In this document: one piece after another, positions 16,114 to 24,966 of the stretch | Numbering within the stretch: position 1 is the first letter of the stretch | Layout: every line of letters starts with the position of its first letter | Source of the DNA: CAYLLD01 sp964425135 | GTDB lineage: Bacteria > Pseudomonadota > Alphaproteobacteria > Rhodobacterales > Rhodobacteraceae | Assembly: GCA_964425135.1 (NCBI GenBank) | Contig: CAYRKW010000009.1 | Span: 7,684-71,683 of the forward strand | Length of the DNA stretch: 64,000 nucleotides | Reading direction: 5' to 3' | Made by a program: the position numbers and the translations under genes | The notes under the pieces: model-generated | What the model was told of the DNA's origin: nothing | What the model saw: the letters and a program-made list of their open reading frames with translations, nothing else | Databases searched by the model: none

Positions 16114-16785
16114 ATGCATGATCAAGCCCTTTCGCTACGCGATGTGACACTCACACTGGGTGCCAGCGCTGGTCCGGTGGACATCCTCAAAGGTATCAGC
16201 CTCGATGTGCCATCGCAAAGCTCGCTTGCCCTCATCGGCCCATCCGGTTCGGGAAAATCATCGCTGCTCATGCTCATGGGCGGGTTGGAAAAACCGACAT
16301 CCGGCACGGTTATCGCCGCTGGAACTGACATAACGCACATGAATGAAGACGCTCTCGCAAAGTTTCGTCAAAAACATATGGGTGTCGTCTTCCAGTCTTT
16401 CCACCTCATTCCAACCATGACCGCCGTCGAAAACGTCGCAACGCCGCTTGAACTGGCGGGTGACAGGGATGCATTTGAGCGGGCAGAAACCGAACTTGCC
16501 AATGTCGGTCTGGGCGAACGTTTGACCCATTATCCTGCGCAGCTTTCGGGCGGCGAGCAACAACGTGTCGCCCTCGCCCGCGCCGCCGTTATGCGCCCGC
16601 AAATCTTGCTTGCGGATGAGCCGACAGGCAATCTTGATGAGACGACAGGCGATCTGATCGTTGAGCATCTCTTCGCCCTTCAGGAACGCTCCGGCGCAAC
16701 GCTCGTCCTTGTCACCCACTCAAACGCTCTTGCGCAGGATTGCGACCGCATTCTGCGCCTGCGCGATGGCCGGTTGGCGGATTGA
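16114..16785 (+). CDS. ybbA: ABC transporter ATPase, YbbA/LolD type
   Basis: 223 residues, a lone nucleotide-binding domain of the MacB/LolD class. Walker A GPSGSGKSS, Q-loop VFQSFHLIPTMTA, signature LSGGEQQRVALARA, Walker B ILLADEPTGNLD, H-loop VTHS. It is followed five bases after its stop by the large permease, with which it forms a mechanotransmission-type complex. Substrate unknown; E. coli YbbAP and TesA are linked functionally by this conserved neighbourhood. Confidence 0.9.
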   Translation: MHDQALSLRDVTLTLGASAGPVDILKGISLDVPSQSSLALIGPSGSGKSSLLMLMGGLEKPTSGTVIAAGTDITHMNEDALAKFRQKHMGVVFQSFHLIPTMTAVENVATPLELAGDRDAFERAETELANVGLGERLTHYPAQLSGGEQQRVALARAAVMRPQILLADEPTGNLDETTGDLIVEHLFALQERSGATLVLVTHSNALAQDCDRILRLRDGRLAD

Positions 16786-16790
16786 GCGGC

Positions 16791-19319
16791 GTGTTGAAAA
16801 CCGCACTAACCCTGGCCTTGCGGGAAATGCGCGGCGGCCTGCGCGATTTCCCAGTGCTTCTCATTTGCCTGTGCCTCGGCGTTGCAGCAATCGCAGGCGT
16901 CGGCTCGATCCGCGCAGCCATCCAGAACGGGCTCGACACACAAGCCGCCACGATCTTGGGCGGTGATGCGCAAATCCAGTTCACCTACCGTTTCGCCGAC
17001 GACGAAGAGCGTGCCTGGATGGAAGAAAACGCGCTTCTGGTCTCCGAACTCGCCGATTTCCGCTCCATGGCGACGACCCTCAAAGGCGATGAGGTCGAAC
17101 GATCTTTGACGCAAGTAAAAGCCGTCGATAACGCCTACCCGATCTATGGCGAGATCATACTGGAGCCCGCAATTCCTCTGCCAGAAGCGCTCGAAACTCG
17201 CGACCGGCCCGGAGCCGTGGTTGAGCAAGCCCTGTTGGATCGATTGGACATTGACGTCGGCGACAAGATCACGCTTGGGACCCAACAATTCGATATCCGA
17301 GCCGTGATTGTGCGCGAACCCGATGCGACGGGTGCTGGCTTTGCTTTTGGTCCGCGCACTATTGTTAAGCTCGATGCGCTGGAGCAATCAGGTCTGCTGG
17401 CTGCGGGCACGCTCTTTGACAGTGCCTACCGCCTGCAAATCGACCAAAGCACCCAGCTTTCCGATCTTGAAACCCGCGCGAACGCCGCGTTTTCCGACAC
17501 AGGCTTGCGCTGGCGCGATAGCCGCAACGCGAGCCCCGGCATCGCCCGCGCAGTTGACCGCATCGGCGCCTTTCTCGTCCTTGTTGGCCTCGCAGGTCTG
17601 ATCGTTGGCGGCATTGGCGTTTCAGCCGCCGTGCGCAGCTATCTGGGGCGCAAAACCAGCACCATCGCAACGCTCAAAACGCTGGGCGCACGCGGGCGCG
17701 AGATTTTCGCAATCTATTTCATCCAAATTGGCCTCATGGCGATTTTAGGAATTACCGCAGGCGTAGCACTTGGGACCCTCACCCCGATCATCCTGGGCAA
17801 TATTTTTGCAAGCGCCCTGCCTGTTCCGGCCGTCTTCACGATCTATCCGCAACCCATTCTGGAAGCCGCCCTCTACGGCCTTCTCGCCTCTGCCATATTC
17901 TCGCTCTGGCCGCTCGCACGCGCCAGAGACATCCGCGCCGCCGATCTCTTTCGCGATGCCGCCACGAGCACCAAGACCTTGCCCAAAGCGCAATATCTCA
18001 TCGCCGTCGCCGTGCTCACCGCCCTGCTGATCGCCAGCGCTGCGTATTTCTCCGGCGTTCCCACACTCACGCTCTGGGTCAGCTTTGGTCTCGCCGCCTC
18101 GTTTCTCGCGCTCCTGGCAGTCTCGTTTGGCACCCACAAGCTCGCAAAATACCTCGCAGGCACCAAGCTGCCCCGCCGCGCGCCCGCCACCCACCTGGCG
18201 CTGCGCGCAATCGGTGCGGCAGGCAATGACGCGGCCCCGGTGATCCTGTCGATGGGGCTGGGCCTGACCGTTCTGGCCGCCATCGCGCAAATTGACGCCA
18301 ATTTGCAGAACCGTATTGAAACCGAGTTTCCTGATATCGCACCAAGCTACTTTGTCGTTGATATCCAAAACGACCAGCTCGATCCGTTCCTGAACACAGC
18401 CCGCGCGGATGCGGCCGTAACGCAAATCGAAACAGCCCCGATGCTGCGCGGGGTCATCAACCGCATAAACGGCCAGCCTGCCAAAGAGACTGCGGGGGAT
18501 CATTGGGTGCTCAACGGCGATCGCGGCGTTTCCTATGCGGACACCAAACCCGATGATGCCATCCTTACCGCTGGCGATTGGTGGCCTGAGGACTACCAAG
18601 GCCCGCCGCTCGTCTCCTTTGCCGAAGAAGAAGGCCTTGAAATGGGACTGAGCGTGGGCGATGAGATCACCGTAAACATTCTGGGCCGGGATCTTACGGC
18701 CACGATCGCCAATTTCCGCGAGGTCGATTTTTCCTCGATGGGCATTAACTTCATCATGATTATGAATGATACCGCGCTCGCGGGCGCGCCGCACAGCCAT
18801 ATCGCAACTGTTTATGCCGATGCGCAGGCTGACAGCCGCCTTGTGCGGAGTTTCTCCGAAGCCTTCCCCAATATCACCGCCATTGGGGTGCGCGATGCGA
18901 TTGCGCGGGTCGGCGATGCTCTGGCGGCGCTCTCTTCGGCCATGCGCTGGGGGGCAAGCGCGACATTGTTGACAGGATTTGTGGTCCTGATCGGCGCAGC
19001 CGCTGCGGGCGAGCGCAAACGGACCTATGAAGCGGCCATTCTCAAAACGCTTGGCGCTACACGCGCGCGCATTTTGTCCAGCTTTGCAATTCGATCCCTC
19101 ATCCTTGGATTTGCCGCAGGCCTGATCGCCCTCATTGCGGGCGCAACCGCCGCTTGGGCTGTCATGACCTTCGTGATGGAGGCGGAATTTACACTCGCAC
19201 CTGCCTCCGCAATTTCGATAATTATCGGCGGCGCATTGGCAAATCTGGCCGCTGGATTGCTGTTCTCCTACCGCTCTTTGTCGATGAGCGCATCGGGCGT
19301 GCTGCGCGCGCGCGATTAG
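16791..19319 (+). CDS. ybbP: FtsX-like ABC permease, YbbP type
   Basis: 842 residues from the GTG at 16791; a TTG overlapping the ybbA stop (16782) is the alternative and would mean tight coupling. An N-terminal membrane segment (FPVLLICLCLGVAAIAGVGS) precedes a periplasmic domain of about 220 residues, then two FtsX blocks (from about residues 255 and 730) and two mid-protein membrane pairs, the ten-helix topology of YbbP. Ends with LSMSASGVLRARD. Works with YbbA in the inner membrane; probably extrudes or handles a lipid-like or hydrophobic substrate with TesA (inference). Confidence 0.88.
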   Translation: MLKTALTLALREMRGGLRDFPVLLICLCLGVAAIAGVGSIRAAIQNGLDTQAATILGGDAQIQFTYRFADDEERAWMEENALLVSELADFRSMATTLKGDEVERSLTQVKAVDNAYPIYGEIILEPAIPLPEALETRDRPGAVVEQALLDRLDIDVGDKITLGTQQFDIRAVIVREPDATGAGFAFGPRTIVKLDALEQSGLLAAGTLFDSAYRLQIDQSTQLSDLETRANAAFSDTGLRWRDSRNASPGIARAVDRIGAFLVLVGLAGLIVGGIGVSAAVRSYLGRKTSTIATLKTLGARGREIFAIYFIQIGLMAILGITAGVALGTLTPIILGNIFASALPVPAVFTIYPQPILEAALYGLLASAIFSLWPLARARDIRAADLFRDAATSTKTLPKAQYLIAVAVLTALLIASAAYFSGVPTLTLWVSFGLAASFLALLAVSFGTHKLAKYLAGTKLPRRAPATHLALRAIGAAGNDAAPVILSMGLGLTVLAAIAQIDANLQNRIETEFPDIAPSYFVVDIQNDQLDPFLNTARADAAVTQIETAPMLRGVINRINGQPAKETAGDHWVLNGDRGVSYADTKPDDAILTAGDWWPEDYQGPPLVSFAEEEGLEMGLSVGDEITVNILGRDLTATIANFREVDFSSMGINFIMIMNDTALAGAPHSHIATVYADAQADSRLVRSFSEAFPNITAIGVRDAIARVGDALAALSSAMRWGASATLLTGFVVLIGAAAAGERKRTYEAAILKTLGATRARILSSFAIRSLILGFAAGLIALIAGATAAWAVMTFVMEAEFTLAPASAISIIIGGALANLAAGLLFSYRSLSMSASGVLRARD

Positions 19320-19549
19320 GGGGATTTTAATTCCACGTAAAAACAAAGCGTTACTGATATCTTCTCACGCAAAAGCGACTATCTCATCCGGGAAATGAAC
19401 CCATCGGGCCGCGTTGTCTCATCTTCCTAAAATTCGATGCAGAAATTGCACTCGCATCTTGAAATTCGCTCCAAAAGTGCCAAATATTGTTGCAAACCAT
19501 CTTAGCAGTCGCTGAGGTGTCACTCGCTGTATTCTTAATGGAGGAATAA

Positions 19550-20329
19550 ATGGCCCAATATGAAACCGTCCGCCGCGCAGGCGCCGGTGTTGCAACATCA
19601 GAAATCGACGTAGGGCTCCGCGCCCACATGAACCGTGTCTACGGTTTGATGTCGGTTGGTATGCTCATCACAGGTCTCGCCGCATGGGCGATTTCTGGCT
19701 TGGCGACCACAACTGATCCGTCTGCCGCAGCAGGCACATTGCGCAATGGCACCTTGCTCACCGATCTTGGAGCAGCGCTTTACACATCACCGCTTCGCTT
19801 TGTGATCATGTTCGCACCTCTTATAATGGTGTTCATGATGGGCGCGAGCGTGAACCGCCTGTCCGAAAACGCAGCACGCCTGATGTTCTTTGCCTTTGCA
19901 ACGCTCGTCGGTCTGTCGCTGTCCTCGATCTTCATCGTGTTCACCGGCGCTTCGATCATTCAGACGTTCTTCATCACCGCGATTGCCTTTCTGAGCCTGT
20001 CGCTCTGGGGATACACAACCAAGCGTGACATCTCCGGCTGGGGTTCGTTCCTGATCATGGGCGTCATCGGCCTGGTCATCGCGATGGTAGTCAACTGGTT
20101 CCTGCAATCCGACGCTTTGATGTACGCCATCTCCGCAATCGGTGTGCTGATCTTCGCTGGCTTGACTGCGTATGACACGCAGAACATCAAGAACCAGTAT
20201 GTCGCAATGGCCTCGAATGGTCAGACAGAATGGCTTGGCAAAGCCGCCATCATGGGCGCCCTCAGCCTCTATCTGGACTTCCTGAATATGTTCCAGTTCC
20301 TGCTGATGTTCCTGGGCAACCAAGAATAG
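19550..20329 (+). CDS. Bax inhibitor-1 (BI-1/YccA) family membrane protein
   Basis: 259 residues with seven predicted membrane helices from about residue 30 on. The family end pattern is present: LTAYDTQNIKN near residue 210 and ALSLYLDFLNMFQFLL at the C-terminus, with the Asp residues that control the calcium/proton leak in BsYetJ-type proteins. GGAGGA at 19540-19545 fixes the start. Stands alone: 230 bases upstream (19320-19549) show no gene and no clear promoter, and a strong terminator follows. Confidence 0.92.
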   Translation: MAQYETVRRAGAGVATSEIDVGLRAHMNRVYGLMSVGMLITGLAAWAISGLATTTDPSAAAGTLRNGTLLTDLGAALYTSPLRFVIMFAPLIMVFMMGASVNRLSENAARLMFFAFATLVGLSLSSIFIVFTGASIIQTFFITAIAFLSLSLWGYTTKRDISGWGSFLIMGVIGLVIAMVVNWFLQSDALMYAISAIGVLIFAGLTAYDTQNIKNQYVAMASNGQTEWLGKAAIMGALSLYLDFLNMFQFLLMFLGNQE

Positions 20330-20352
20330 CCTGACGGCACATAAAACACGAG

Positions 20353-20380
20353 AAAACCCGGGCCGCGCCCGGGTTTTTTT
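20353..20380 (+). terminator. Intrinsic terminator of the BI-1 gene
   Basis: AAAACCCGGGC, loop CGC, GCCCGGGTTTT with seven T in all at 20374-20380. The 7-bp GC core extends to 11 bp with A-T pairs. The A-run on the 5' side would also allow function on the minus strand. Confidence 0.92.
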
Positions 20381-20397
20381 GTGCAAGATGGGATCAT

Positions 20398-20427
20398 CAA
20401 AAAGAAAAGGGCCGGATCAACCGGCCC
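20398..20427 (-). terminator. Intrinsic terminator of rpmG
   Basis: Stem GGGCCGG (20409-20415) and CCGGCCC (20421-20427) around loop ATCAA. On the minus strand the stem is followed by a T-rich run (positions 20408 down to 20399), 30 bases after the rpmG stop. Confidence 0.88.
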
Positions 20428-20456
20428 CATTTCACTTATTCAGAAGGGATCAAAAC

Positions 20457-20624
20457 CTATTTGATTTTGCCTTCCTTGTACTCAACATGCTTGCGCGCAA
20501 CCGGATCGTATTTCTTGATGACCATTTTCTCGGTCATAGTCCGTGCATTCTTCTTGGTCACATAAAAGTGCCCTGTGTCGGCTGTTGAGTTCAACCGGAT
20601 CTTGATTGTCGTTGGTTTCGCCAT
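20457..20624 (-). CDS. rpmG: 50S ribosomal protein L33
   Basis: 55 residues. The start MAKPTTIKIRLNSTADTGHF and the KKYDPVARKHVEYKE end are diagnostic of bacterial L33. It lacks the CxxC pairs, so it is the zinc-independent C-minus form. The ATG at 20624 with GGAG-like AGGAGC upstream (20632-20637) is chosen; the frame is open further but the extension is not L33. Ends TAG and is followed by its own terminator. Confidence 0.95.
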   Translation of the reverse strand: MAKPTTIKIRLNSTADTGHFYVTKKNARTMTEKMVIKKYDPVARKHVEYKEGKIK

Positions 20625-20727
20625 GCGAAAGCTCCTCAATGAGAACCGCAAAATAGTCTGACTGCGGCCCTTTGGAATCTGGAAACCGCTTTCTACAACG
20701 CCAGCCTCCCCTGTCAAGACATATAGC

Positions 20728-21411
20728 TTACGCGATGGACCGGAACATCGGCTCGTCTGTGCGGTTGTCGAAAAACGGTACGGGTCGCCGCGCACCCTCA
20801 TGCGCGATCCACGCCGCCACCTCCGCAATGACGATCTCGGTGATGAACGGCAGCGGCAGCGATCGGCTCTCTTCAATGCTAATCCAGCACAGATTGCTCA
20901 ACTCATCCGACGCATTCGAAAAATCGTCCAGATCGCCAACGATCCCTTCCGCAGGCGCAATAAAAAACCGCGCATCAAAGCGACGTGGACGACCCGGTGG
21001 GGTTATGGCGCGGAAGAAGAATTGGAGCGACGAGGTATCAGGAACATATCCCGCCGCATGAAAATCGCGCCAGTTATCAGGTACAGCCGCGTCGCCGATC
21101 GCAGCGAACCGCCCAAGCACCAGTCCCGTCTCCTCCCACAATTCGCGAACAGCGGCCAATTGCAAAGCGCACAGCGAAGTTGTGGCGCTGTCATATGAAA
21201 GCCTTTGCGCCTCGGAACCTTCCGGCACAGGATGATCTAACGCAGCATCCCCTGCATCAACCGCCCCGCCCGGAAACACAAACTTATCGGGCATAAAGAC
21301 CGCCTTGCTGCCCCGCTGCCCCATCAACATCTGCGTCTCACCACCGACCTTGCGCACAAGCACGATGGTCGCAGCATCTTTGATAGGAACTGGATCGGAC
21401 GCAGCGTTCAT
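20728..21411 (-). CDS. Nudix hydrolase, NUDT19/RP2-like
   Basis: 227 residues from the ATG at 21411; a TTG at 21426 is also possible. The Nudix box is split as in NUDT7/NUDT19-type enzymes: GGAVDAGD, an insertion of about 35 residues, then AVRELWEETGLVLG with the REx2EE core intact. N-terminal half has RGSKAVFMPDKFVFPGG, typical of the family. Such enzymes cleave nucleoside diphosphate derivatives, often CoA or NAD(P)H-like substrates. Substrate unknown here. Divergent from the ECF sigma gene. Confidence 0.85.
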   Translation of the reverse strand: MNAASDPVPIKDAATIVLVRKVGGETQMLMGQRGSKAVFMPDKFVFPGGAVDAGDAALDHPVPEGSEAQRLSYDSATTSLCALQLAAVRELWEETGLVLGRFAAIGDAAVPDNWRDFHAAGYVPDTSSLQFFFRAITPPGRPRRFDARFFIAPAEGIVGDLDDFSNASDELSNLCWISIEESRSLPLPFITEIVIAEVAAWIAHEGARRPVPFFDNRTDEPMFRSIA

Positions 21412-21582
21412 TTGGATCGTTGACAAATTTCGAGTTTTTCGGCCAGTTTGTGCGACGGATTATCTTTCCGCCAACGTGTAACACTCAAGATGACGACATG
21501 TACACGCCTTGATACGCGCCGCTTCCCTTTGCAGATCGCGCCATTACCCCGGCTGCGCCGCCACGGCCCCTGTGTGGCCGCT

Positions 21583-22173
21583 ATGAGCCTGCCGGTCGCG
21601 CCCGCAAACGATCTGGAGGAGAACGACGATCATACCCTCATGGCACACTACGCCGGTGGGAATGGTCAGGCAGCACGGATATTGACCCAAAGGCTGCTCC
21701 CCAAGGTATATGCCCTATCTCTGCGCATGCTCGGCACACAGGCAGCAGCAGAGGACGCAGCGCAGGACGTGATGATGAAACTGTGGAAAATGGCCCCCGA
21801 TTGGCAGGCCGATAACGCCAAGGTTAGCACATGGCTGCACCGGGTCACGGTCAATCACTGCACGGATATTCTTCGCAAGCGCAAACCGCGTGTGGCGCTT
21901 GATGAAACGCAAGAGCTTGTATCAAACGCTAAATCGGTCGAGACCGTCTTGATGCAAGGCGAGCGGGCGGTTGCGCTGGATCGAGCGATGGAACAATTGC
22001 CTGAGCGCCAGAAAATCGCCGTCCATCTGCGCCATATCGAGGAATGCTCGAACATCGAGATTGCACAGATAATGGATATTTCTGTTGAGGCCGTGGAAAG
22101 CCTTGTCAGTCGCGGCAAACGCGCGCTCAAGGCGGCGCTTCTGTCGCAGAGGGATGAATTGGGATTGTCATGA
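21583..22173 (+). CDS. ECF-family RNA polymerase sigma factor
   Basis: 196 residues. Region 2 (RILTQRLLPKVYALSLRMLG, AEDAAQDVMMKLW, WLHRVTVNHCTDILRKRK) and region 4 (LPERQKIAVHLRHIE, then SVEAVESLVSRGKRALK) are both present with the usual linker; no extra C-terminal domain. The ATG at 21583 is the likely start; the frame stays open to 21448. The stop overlaps the next gene (ATGA). Set-up with a one-helix membrane protein and a periplasmic Metal_resist-like protein suggests a CnrH-like role in envelope or metal stress. Confidence 0.88.
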   Translation: MSLPVAPANDLEENDDHTLMAHYAGGNGQAARILTQRLLPKVYALSLRMLGTQAAAEDAAQDVMMKLWKMAPDWQADNAKVSTWLHRVTVNHCTDILRKRKPRVALDETQELVSNAKSVETVLMQGERAVALDRAMEQLPERQKIAVHLRHIEECSNIEIAQIMDISVEAVESLVSRGKRALKAALLSQRDELGLS

Positions 22174-22544
22174 CGGATCAGGAGAAAAATAAGCAGGATG
22201 CTCAGGAACGCGCCTTGATGGCACTCTTTGATGAGGCCCCCCGCGCGACCCCGCGCGACGACCTGTTTGAGCGCGTTTTCAAAGACGCTGAGGCCCATCT
22301 GCCGGACATGCAGATCGCAGGCACTGTCGTTGCGTTGAATGAAGAGACACTGAGCTGGCGCGATATATTCGGCATCAAGACCAACATCGCCCTCGCCGCA
22401 TCCACCGTTTTGGGACTAACCGTGGGCTTTGCCGGGGCCGATACGATATCGCTCCTCGGCCAGGGCGTCAGCGCGACAGTGCAGGAATATGACGACGATC
22501 TGACCATCGATCTGTCGTTTATAGATGCGGCCCCCACGCCATGA
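22170..22544 (+). CDS. Putative membrane anti-sigma factor
   Basis: 124 residues, no clear family by eye. The first ~75 residues are soluble and acidic (ALMALFDEAPRATPRDDLFER), then one membrane segment (IALAASTVLGLTVGFAGA) and a short periplasmic tail of about 30 residues. This cytoplasmic-TM-periplasmic plan, with four-base overlaps to the sigma gene upstream and the sensor gene downstream, is that of a CnrY-like anti-sigma. No zinc-binding ZAS motif (HxxxCxxC) is present. Function inferred from context. Confidence 0.65.
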   Translation: MTDQEKNKQDAQERALMALFDEAPRATPRDDLFERVFKDAEAHLPDMQIAGTVVALNEETLSWRDIFGIKTNIALAASTVLGLTVGFAGADTISLLGQGVSATVQEYDDDLTIDLSFIDAAPTP

Positions 22545-22978
22545 CGAAACTCCGCCTTGCCCTTATCTGCTCGCTGGTCCTAAACGTCATCATCATCAGC
22601 GCCATCGCAGGCTTCCTGCTCAACGGCACCAAGCGGCATCAACCGCGTGGCGAAATGGGCGGTGACATGCGCATTTTGTTCCGTGAACTGCCCGCCGAGT
22701 TCCGCAAATCGGTCAATGACAGCTTCGAGACGCAACGCCGCGCACTCAAGGACGATCGCGACAGTCTGCGTGAAGTGCGGCGCAAGATCGTCGCCGCGCT
22801 CGAAGACCCGGATTTCGCGGCCGACGATCTCAAGACCCTCTTGACCGAGCACGCAAATTTGCTCGTTGGTATGCAGCAAGCCTCCCAATCGATCCTCGTG
22901 GATGCAATCGCGAAAATGACGCCGGAGCAGCGGATTGAGTACGCCAAGACCTTGCGCCGGAAAGGCAGAAAGCGCTAA
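22541..22978 (+). CDS. Periplasmic heavy-metal sensor/resistance-like protein (CnrX/ZraP/CpxP type)
   Basis: 145 residues. An uncleaved anchor or signal (ALICSLVLNVIIISAIAGFLL) is followed by a helical, charged periplasmic domain with FRELPAEFRKSV and a late MTPEQRIEYAKTL, the pattern of the Metal_resist/LTXXQ families. It overlaps the anti-sigma gene by four bases, so the sigma, anti-sigma and sensor are made together. Probably controls release of the ECF factor, as CnrX does. The inducing signal is not visible; there are very few Cys and His that could bind metal, which leaves misfolded protein or envelope damage as an alternative. Confidence 0.7.
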   Translation: MTKLRLALICSLVLNVIIISAIAGFLLNGTKRHQPRGEMGGDMRILFRELPAEFRKSVNDSFETQRRALKDDRDSLREVRRKIVAALEDPDFAADDLKTLLTEHANLLVGMQQASQSILVDAIAKMTPEQRIEYAKTLRRKGRKR

Positions 22979-23008
22979 CCCTTTCTTGACCATGAGAGGA
23001 CGCTTTGC

Positions 23009-23287
23009 ATGACCCCGGACGCTGCAAAAACGCTCGCAATCGACGCATTGACGTGGATGGCCGCCGATGAGGACATGCTGGTGGGTTTCATGGGCGTGAG
23101 CGGATCATCCGTCTCTGATATTCGCGAGCGTTCCGATGATCCGGAATTTCTGGGGTTCATGCTCGATTACATCCTTAGTGATGACGCGTTTGTCGAGCGC
23201 TTTGCGGATCAGACAACCCATAAAGCCGAAGACGTTTTTGTCGCCAGAACCGCACTTCCGGGCGGCGCACAATTTCACTGGACATGA
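23009..23287 (+). CDS. DUF3572 family protein
   Basis: 92 residues, acidic and helical (AIDALTWMAADEDMLVGFMG, then PEFLGFMLDYILSDDAFVERF). The pattern ALxxLAxDEDxLxxFLxxxG with a second LDFLLxDE segment is that of DUF3572, a short alphaproteobacterial family of unknown function. GAGAGGA at 22993-22999 supports the ATG at 23009. Thirty bases after the sensor gene, so it may be co-transcribed, though a link in function is not evident. Confidence 0.75.
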   Translation: MTPDAAKTLAIDALTWMAADEDMLVGFMGVSGSSVSDIRERSDDPEFLGFMLDYILSDDAFVERFADQTTHKAEDVFVARTALPGGAQFHWT

Positions 23288-23307
23288 AAACGGCCCCGAA
23301 GGGCCGT
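23286..23307 (-). terminator. Terminator downstream of sodB
   Basis: Stem ACGGCCC (23290-23296), loop CGAA, GGGCCGT (23301-23307); on the minus strand TTTTC follows. It is 30 bases past the sodB stop and overlaps the end of the convergent DUF3572 gene. Confidence 0.75.
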
Positions 23308-23337
23308 CCAAACACTCGATGCTGACAGCGCGGGAAA

Positions 23338-23937
23338 TTACATACGCGAGGCAACATTTTCCCAGTTCACGAGATTGTCCAGGAAGTTGGACAAATAGTC
23401 CGGCCGCTTGTTGCGGAAATCAATGTAATAGGAATGCTCCCAAACATCACATCCCAAGAGCGCAGTTTGACCAAAACACAGCGGATTCACACCGTTCTCG
23501 GTCTTTGTCACCGACAGGCTACCGTCTGCATTTTTCACAAGCCAACACCAGCCCGACCCAAACTGACCCGCACCAGCGGCGGAGAATTTGGTCTTGAACT
23601 CCTCAACCGACCCAAAACTCTCCTTGAGCGCTGCTTCGAGCTCCGACGGCATCGATGATTTGCCCGGCCCCATCATCTCCCAAAACTGGTTATGGTTCCA
23701 AAGCTGCGAGATGTTGTTAAAAATACCGTTCTGCGCAACCACATTGGCATCGTAAGTCCCGGTGATGATATCTTCGAGCGATTTGCCCGCCCATTCGGTG
23801 CCTTCAATGGCCTTATTGCCGTTGGTGACATACGCGTTGTGATGTAGGTCGTGGTGATATTCCAACGTCTCTTTGGACATGCCATTGTCCGCCAGAGCGT
23901 CATGTGCATATGGAAGGTCGGGAAGTTCAAATGCCAT
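23338..23937 (-). CDS. sodB: Superoxide dismutase, Fe/Mn family
   Basis: 199 residues. Metal ligands appear in LEYHHDLHHNAYV (first His), QLWNHNQFW (second His) and DVWEHSYYIDF (Asp and His). The GQFGSGWCWLV core and Gln in LCFGQTALLGCDVWEH fit the Fe-type or cambialistic group. The ATG at 23937 begins the standard MAFELPDLPY; the frame continues to 23982 without a family counterpart. Cytoplasmic, converts superoxide to peroxide. Own terminator; divergent from an EamA transporter. Confidence 0.94.
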   Translation of the reverse strand: MAFELPDLPYAHDALADNGMSKETLEYHHDLHHNAYVTNGNKAIEGTEWAGKSLEDIITGTYDANVVAQNGIFNNISQLWNHNQFWEMMGPGKSSMPSELEAALKESFGSVEEFKTKFSAAGAGQFGSGWCWLVKNADGSLSVTKTENGVNPLCFGQTALLGCDVWEHSYYIDFRNKRPDYLSNFLDNLVNWENVASRM

Positions 23938-24081
23938 TATCGCATACCTTTCGTTTGTCTCACTGTAACAGAGGTTTTCCATTCCGTTTGAATGTGAATA
24001 TAGCGGAACAAACGGTGCTGGAAAGCGTAAACGAAAATGGGCGGTGGCCAGCCGACCGGCGCTGCGACAAGGGGGACTCTG

Positions 24082-24963
24082 GTGCGCTCAGAAAACATGC
24101 GCGGCGCAAGTCTGATGATGCTGGCGATGATGGGCTTTACGTTCAACGACGCGCTGGTGCGTTGGGTTTTGGACGACGTTCCACTCTTTCAATCCATCTT
24201 CTTGCGCGGAGTTTTTGTATGCAGTTTCATGACATTGCTGGCCGCGCAACAGGGCGTGCTCAGCTACCGTCCCGCCCGCATTGACGGGATCAAGATCAGC
24301 CTGCGCGCCCTGCTGGAGCTTTTGGCAACCGTGTTCTTTTTCACCGCCCTCACCCGCATGCCTTTCGCCAACCTCAGCGCAACCATGCAGGCCCTCCCGC
24401 TCACCGTCACCATCGCCGCGGCGTTTTTCCTGAACGAGCGCGTTGGCTGGCGGCGTTTGCTTGCGATCATCATCGGGTTCATCGGGGTTCTGCTTATCAT
24501 CCGCCCCACCGCCGAGGGCGTGAATTTCGGCGGGCTCATGGGCCTGTGCTGCGTGGCCGTTGTCACTGTGCGCGACATCATTACGCGCACGTTTTCAGCG
24601 GGTGTCCCATCCCTCTTCGCCGGTCTGGTCACGGCCGTAGCGATCACATGCGGGGCAGGCGTTATGTCCATCTGGCAGGGATGGGGCGCCTTCGAGGCGT
24701 GGCATTTGATGCTCCTGGGCGGCGCGTCGCTTTTCATCATGATCGCCTATGTCACGTCCATATCGGCGATGCGCGTGGGCGAGATCGCTGTCGTGACACC
24801 GTTCCGCTACACTGGCCTCATCTGGGCCTTACTGCTGGGAATATTCATGTTCCGCGAAATCCCCACAGCTCTCGACATCCTGGGCGGCGCGCTGATTGTG
24901 GGCATGGGCCTTTACACCTTCCATCGCGAGCGGCAGGCGGCACAACAGCGCGCCCGCACGTAA
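24082..24963 (+). CDS. EamA/DMT-family transporter
   Basis: 293 residues from GTG at 24082, placed after GGGGGA at 24071-24076; an ATG at 24097 and an upstream ATG at 24037 are alternatives. Ten predicted membrane helices in two EamA repeats; the fourth-fifth helix hinge (ALPLTVTIAAAFFLNERVGWRR) and its repeat counterpart (FRYTGLIWALLLGIFMFREIP) are typical. Inner-membrane exporter of small metabolites or amino acids; substrate unknown. Confidence 0.82.
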   Translation: MRSENMRGASLMMLAMMGFTFNDALVRWVLDDVPLFQSIFLRGVFVCSFMTLLAAQQGVLSYRPARIDGIKISLRALLELLATVFFFTALTRMPFANLSATMQALPLTVTIAAAFFLNERVGWRRLLAIIIGFIGVLLIIRPTAEGVNFGGLMGLCCVAVVTVRDIITRTFSAGVPSLFAGLVTAVAITCGAGVMSIWQGWGAFEAWHLMLLGGASLFIMIAYVTSISAMRVGEIAVVTPFRYTGLIWALLLGIFMFREIPTALDILGGALIVGMGLYTFHRERQAAQQRART

Positions 24964-24966
24964 AGC

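Noticed and set aside
17745..19346. 533-codon open frame on the minus strand
   Set aside because: It is antisense to ybbP, whose FtsX-type protein is convincing; the translated sequence is Arg/Gly/Cys-rich with no family pattern.
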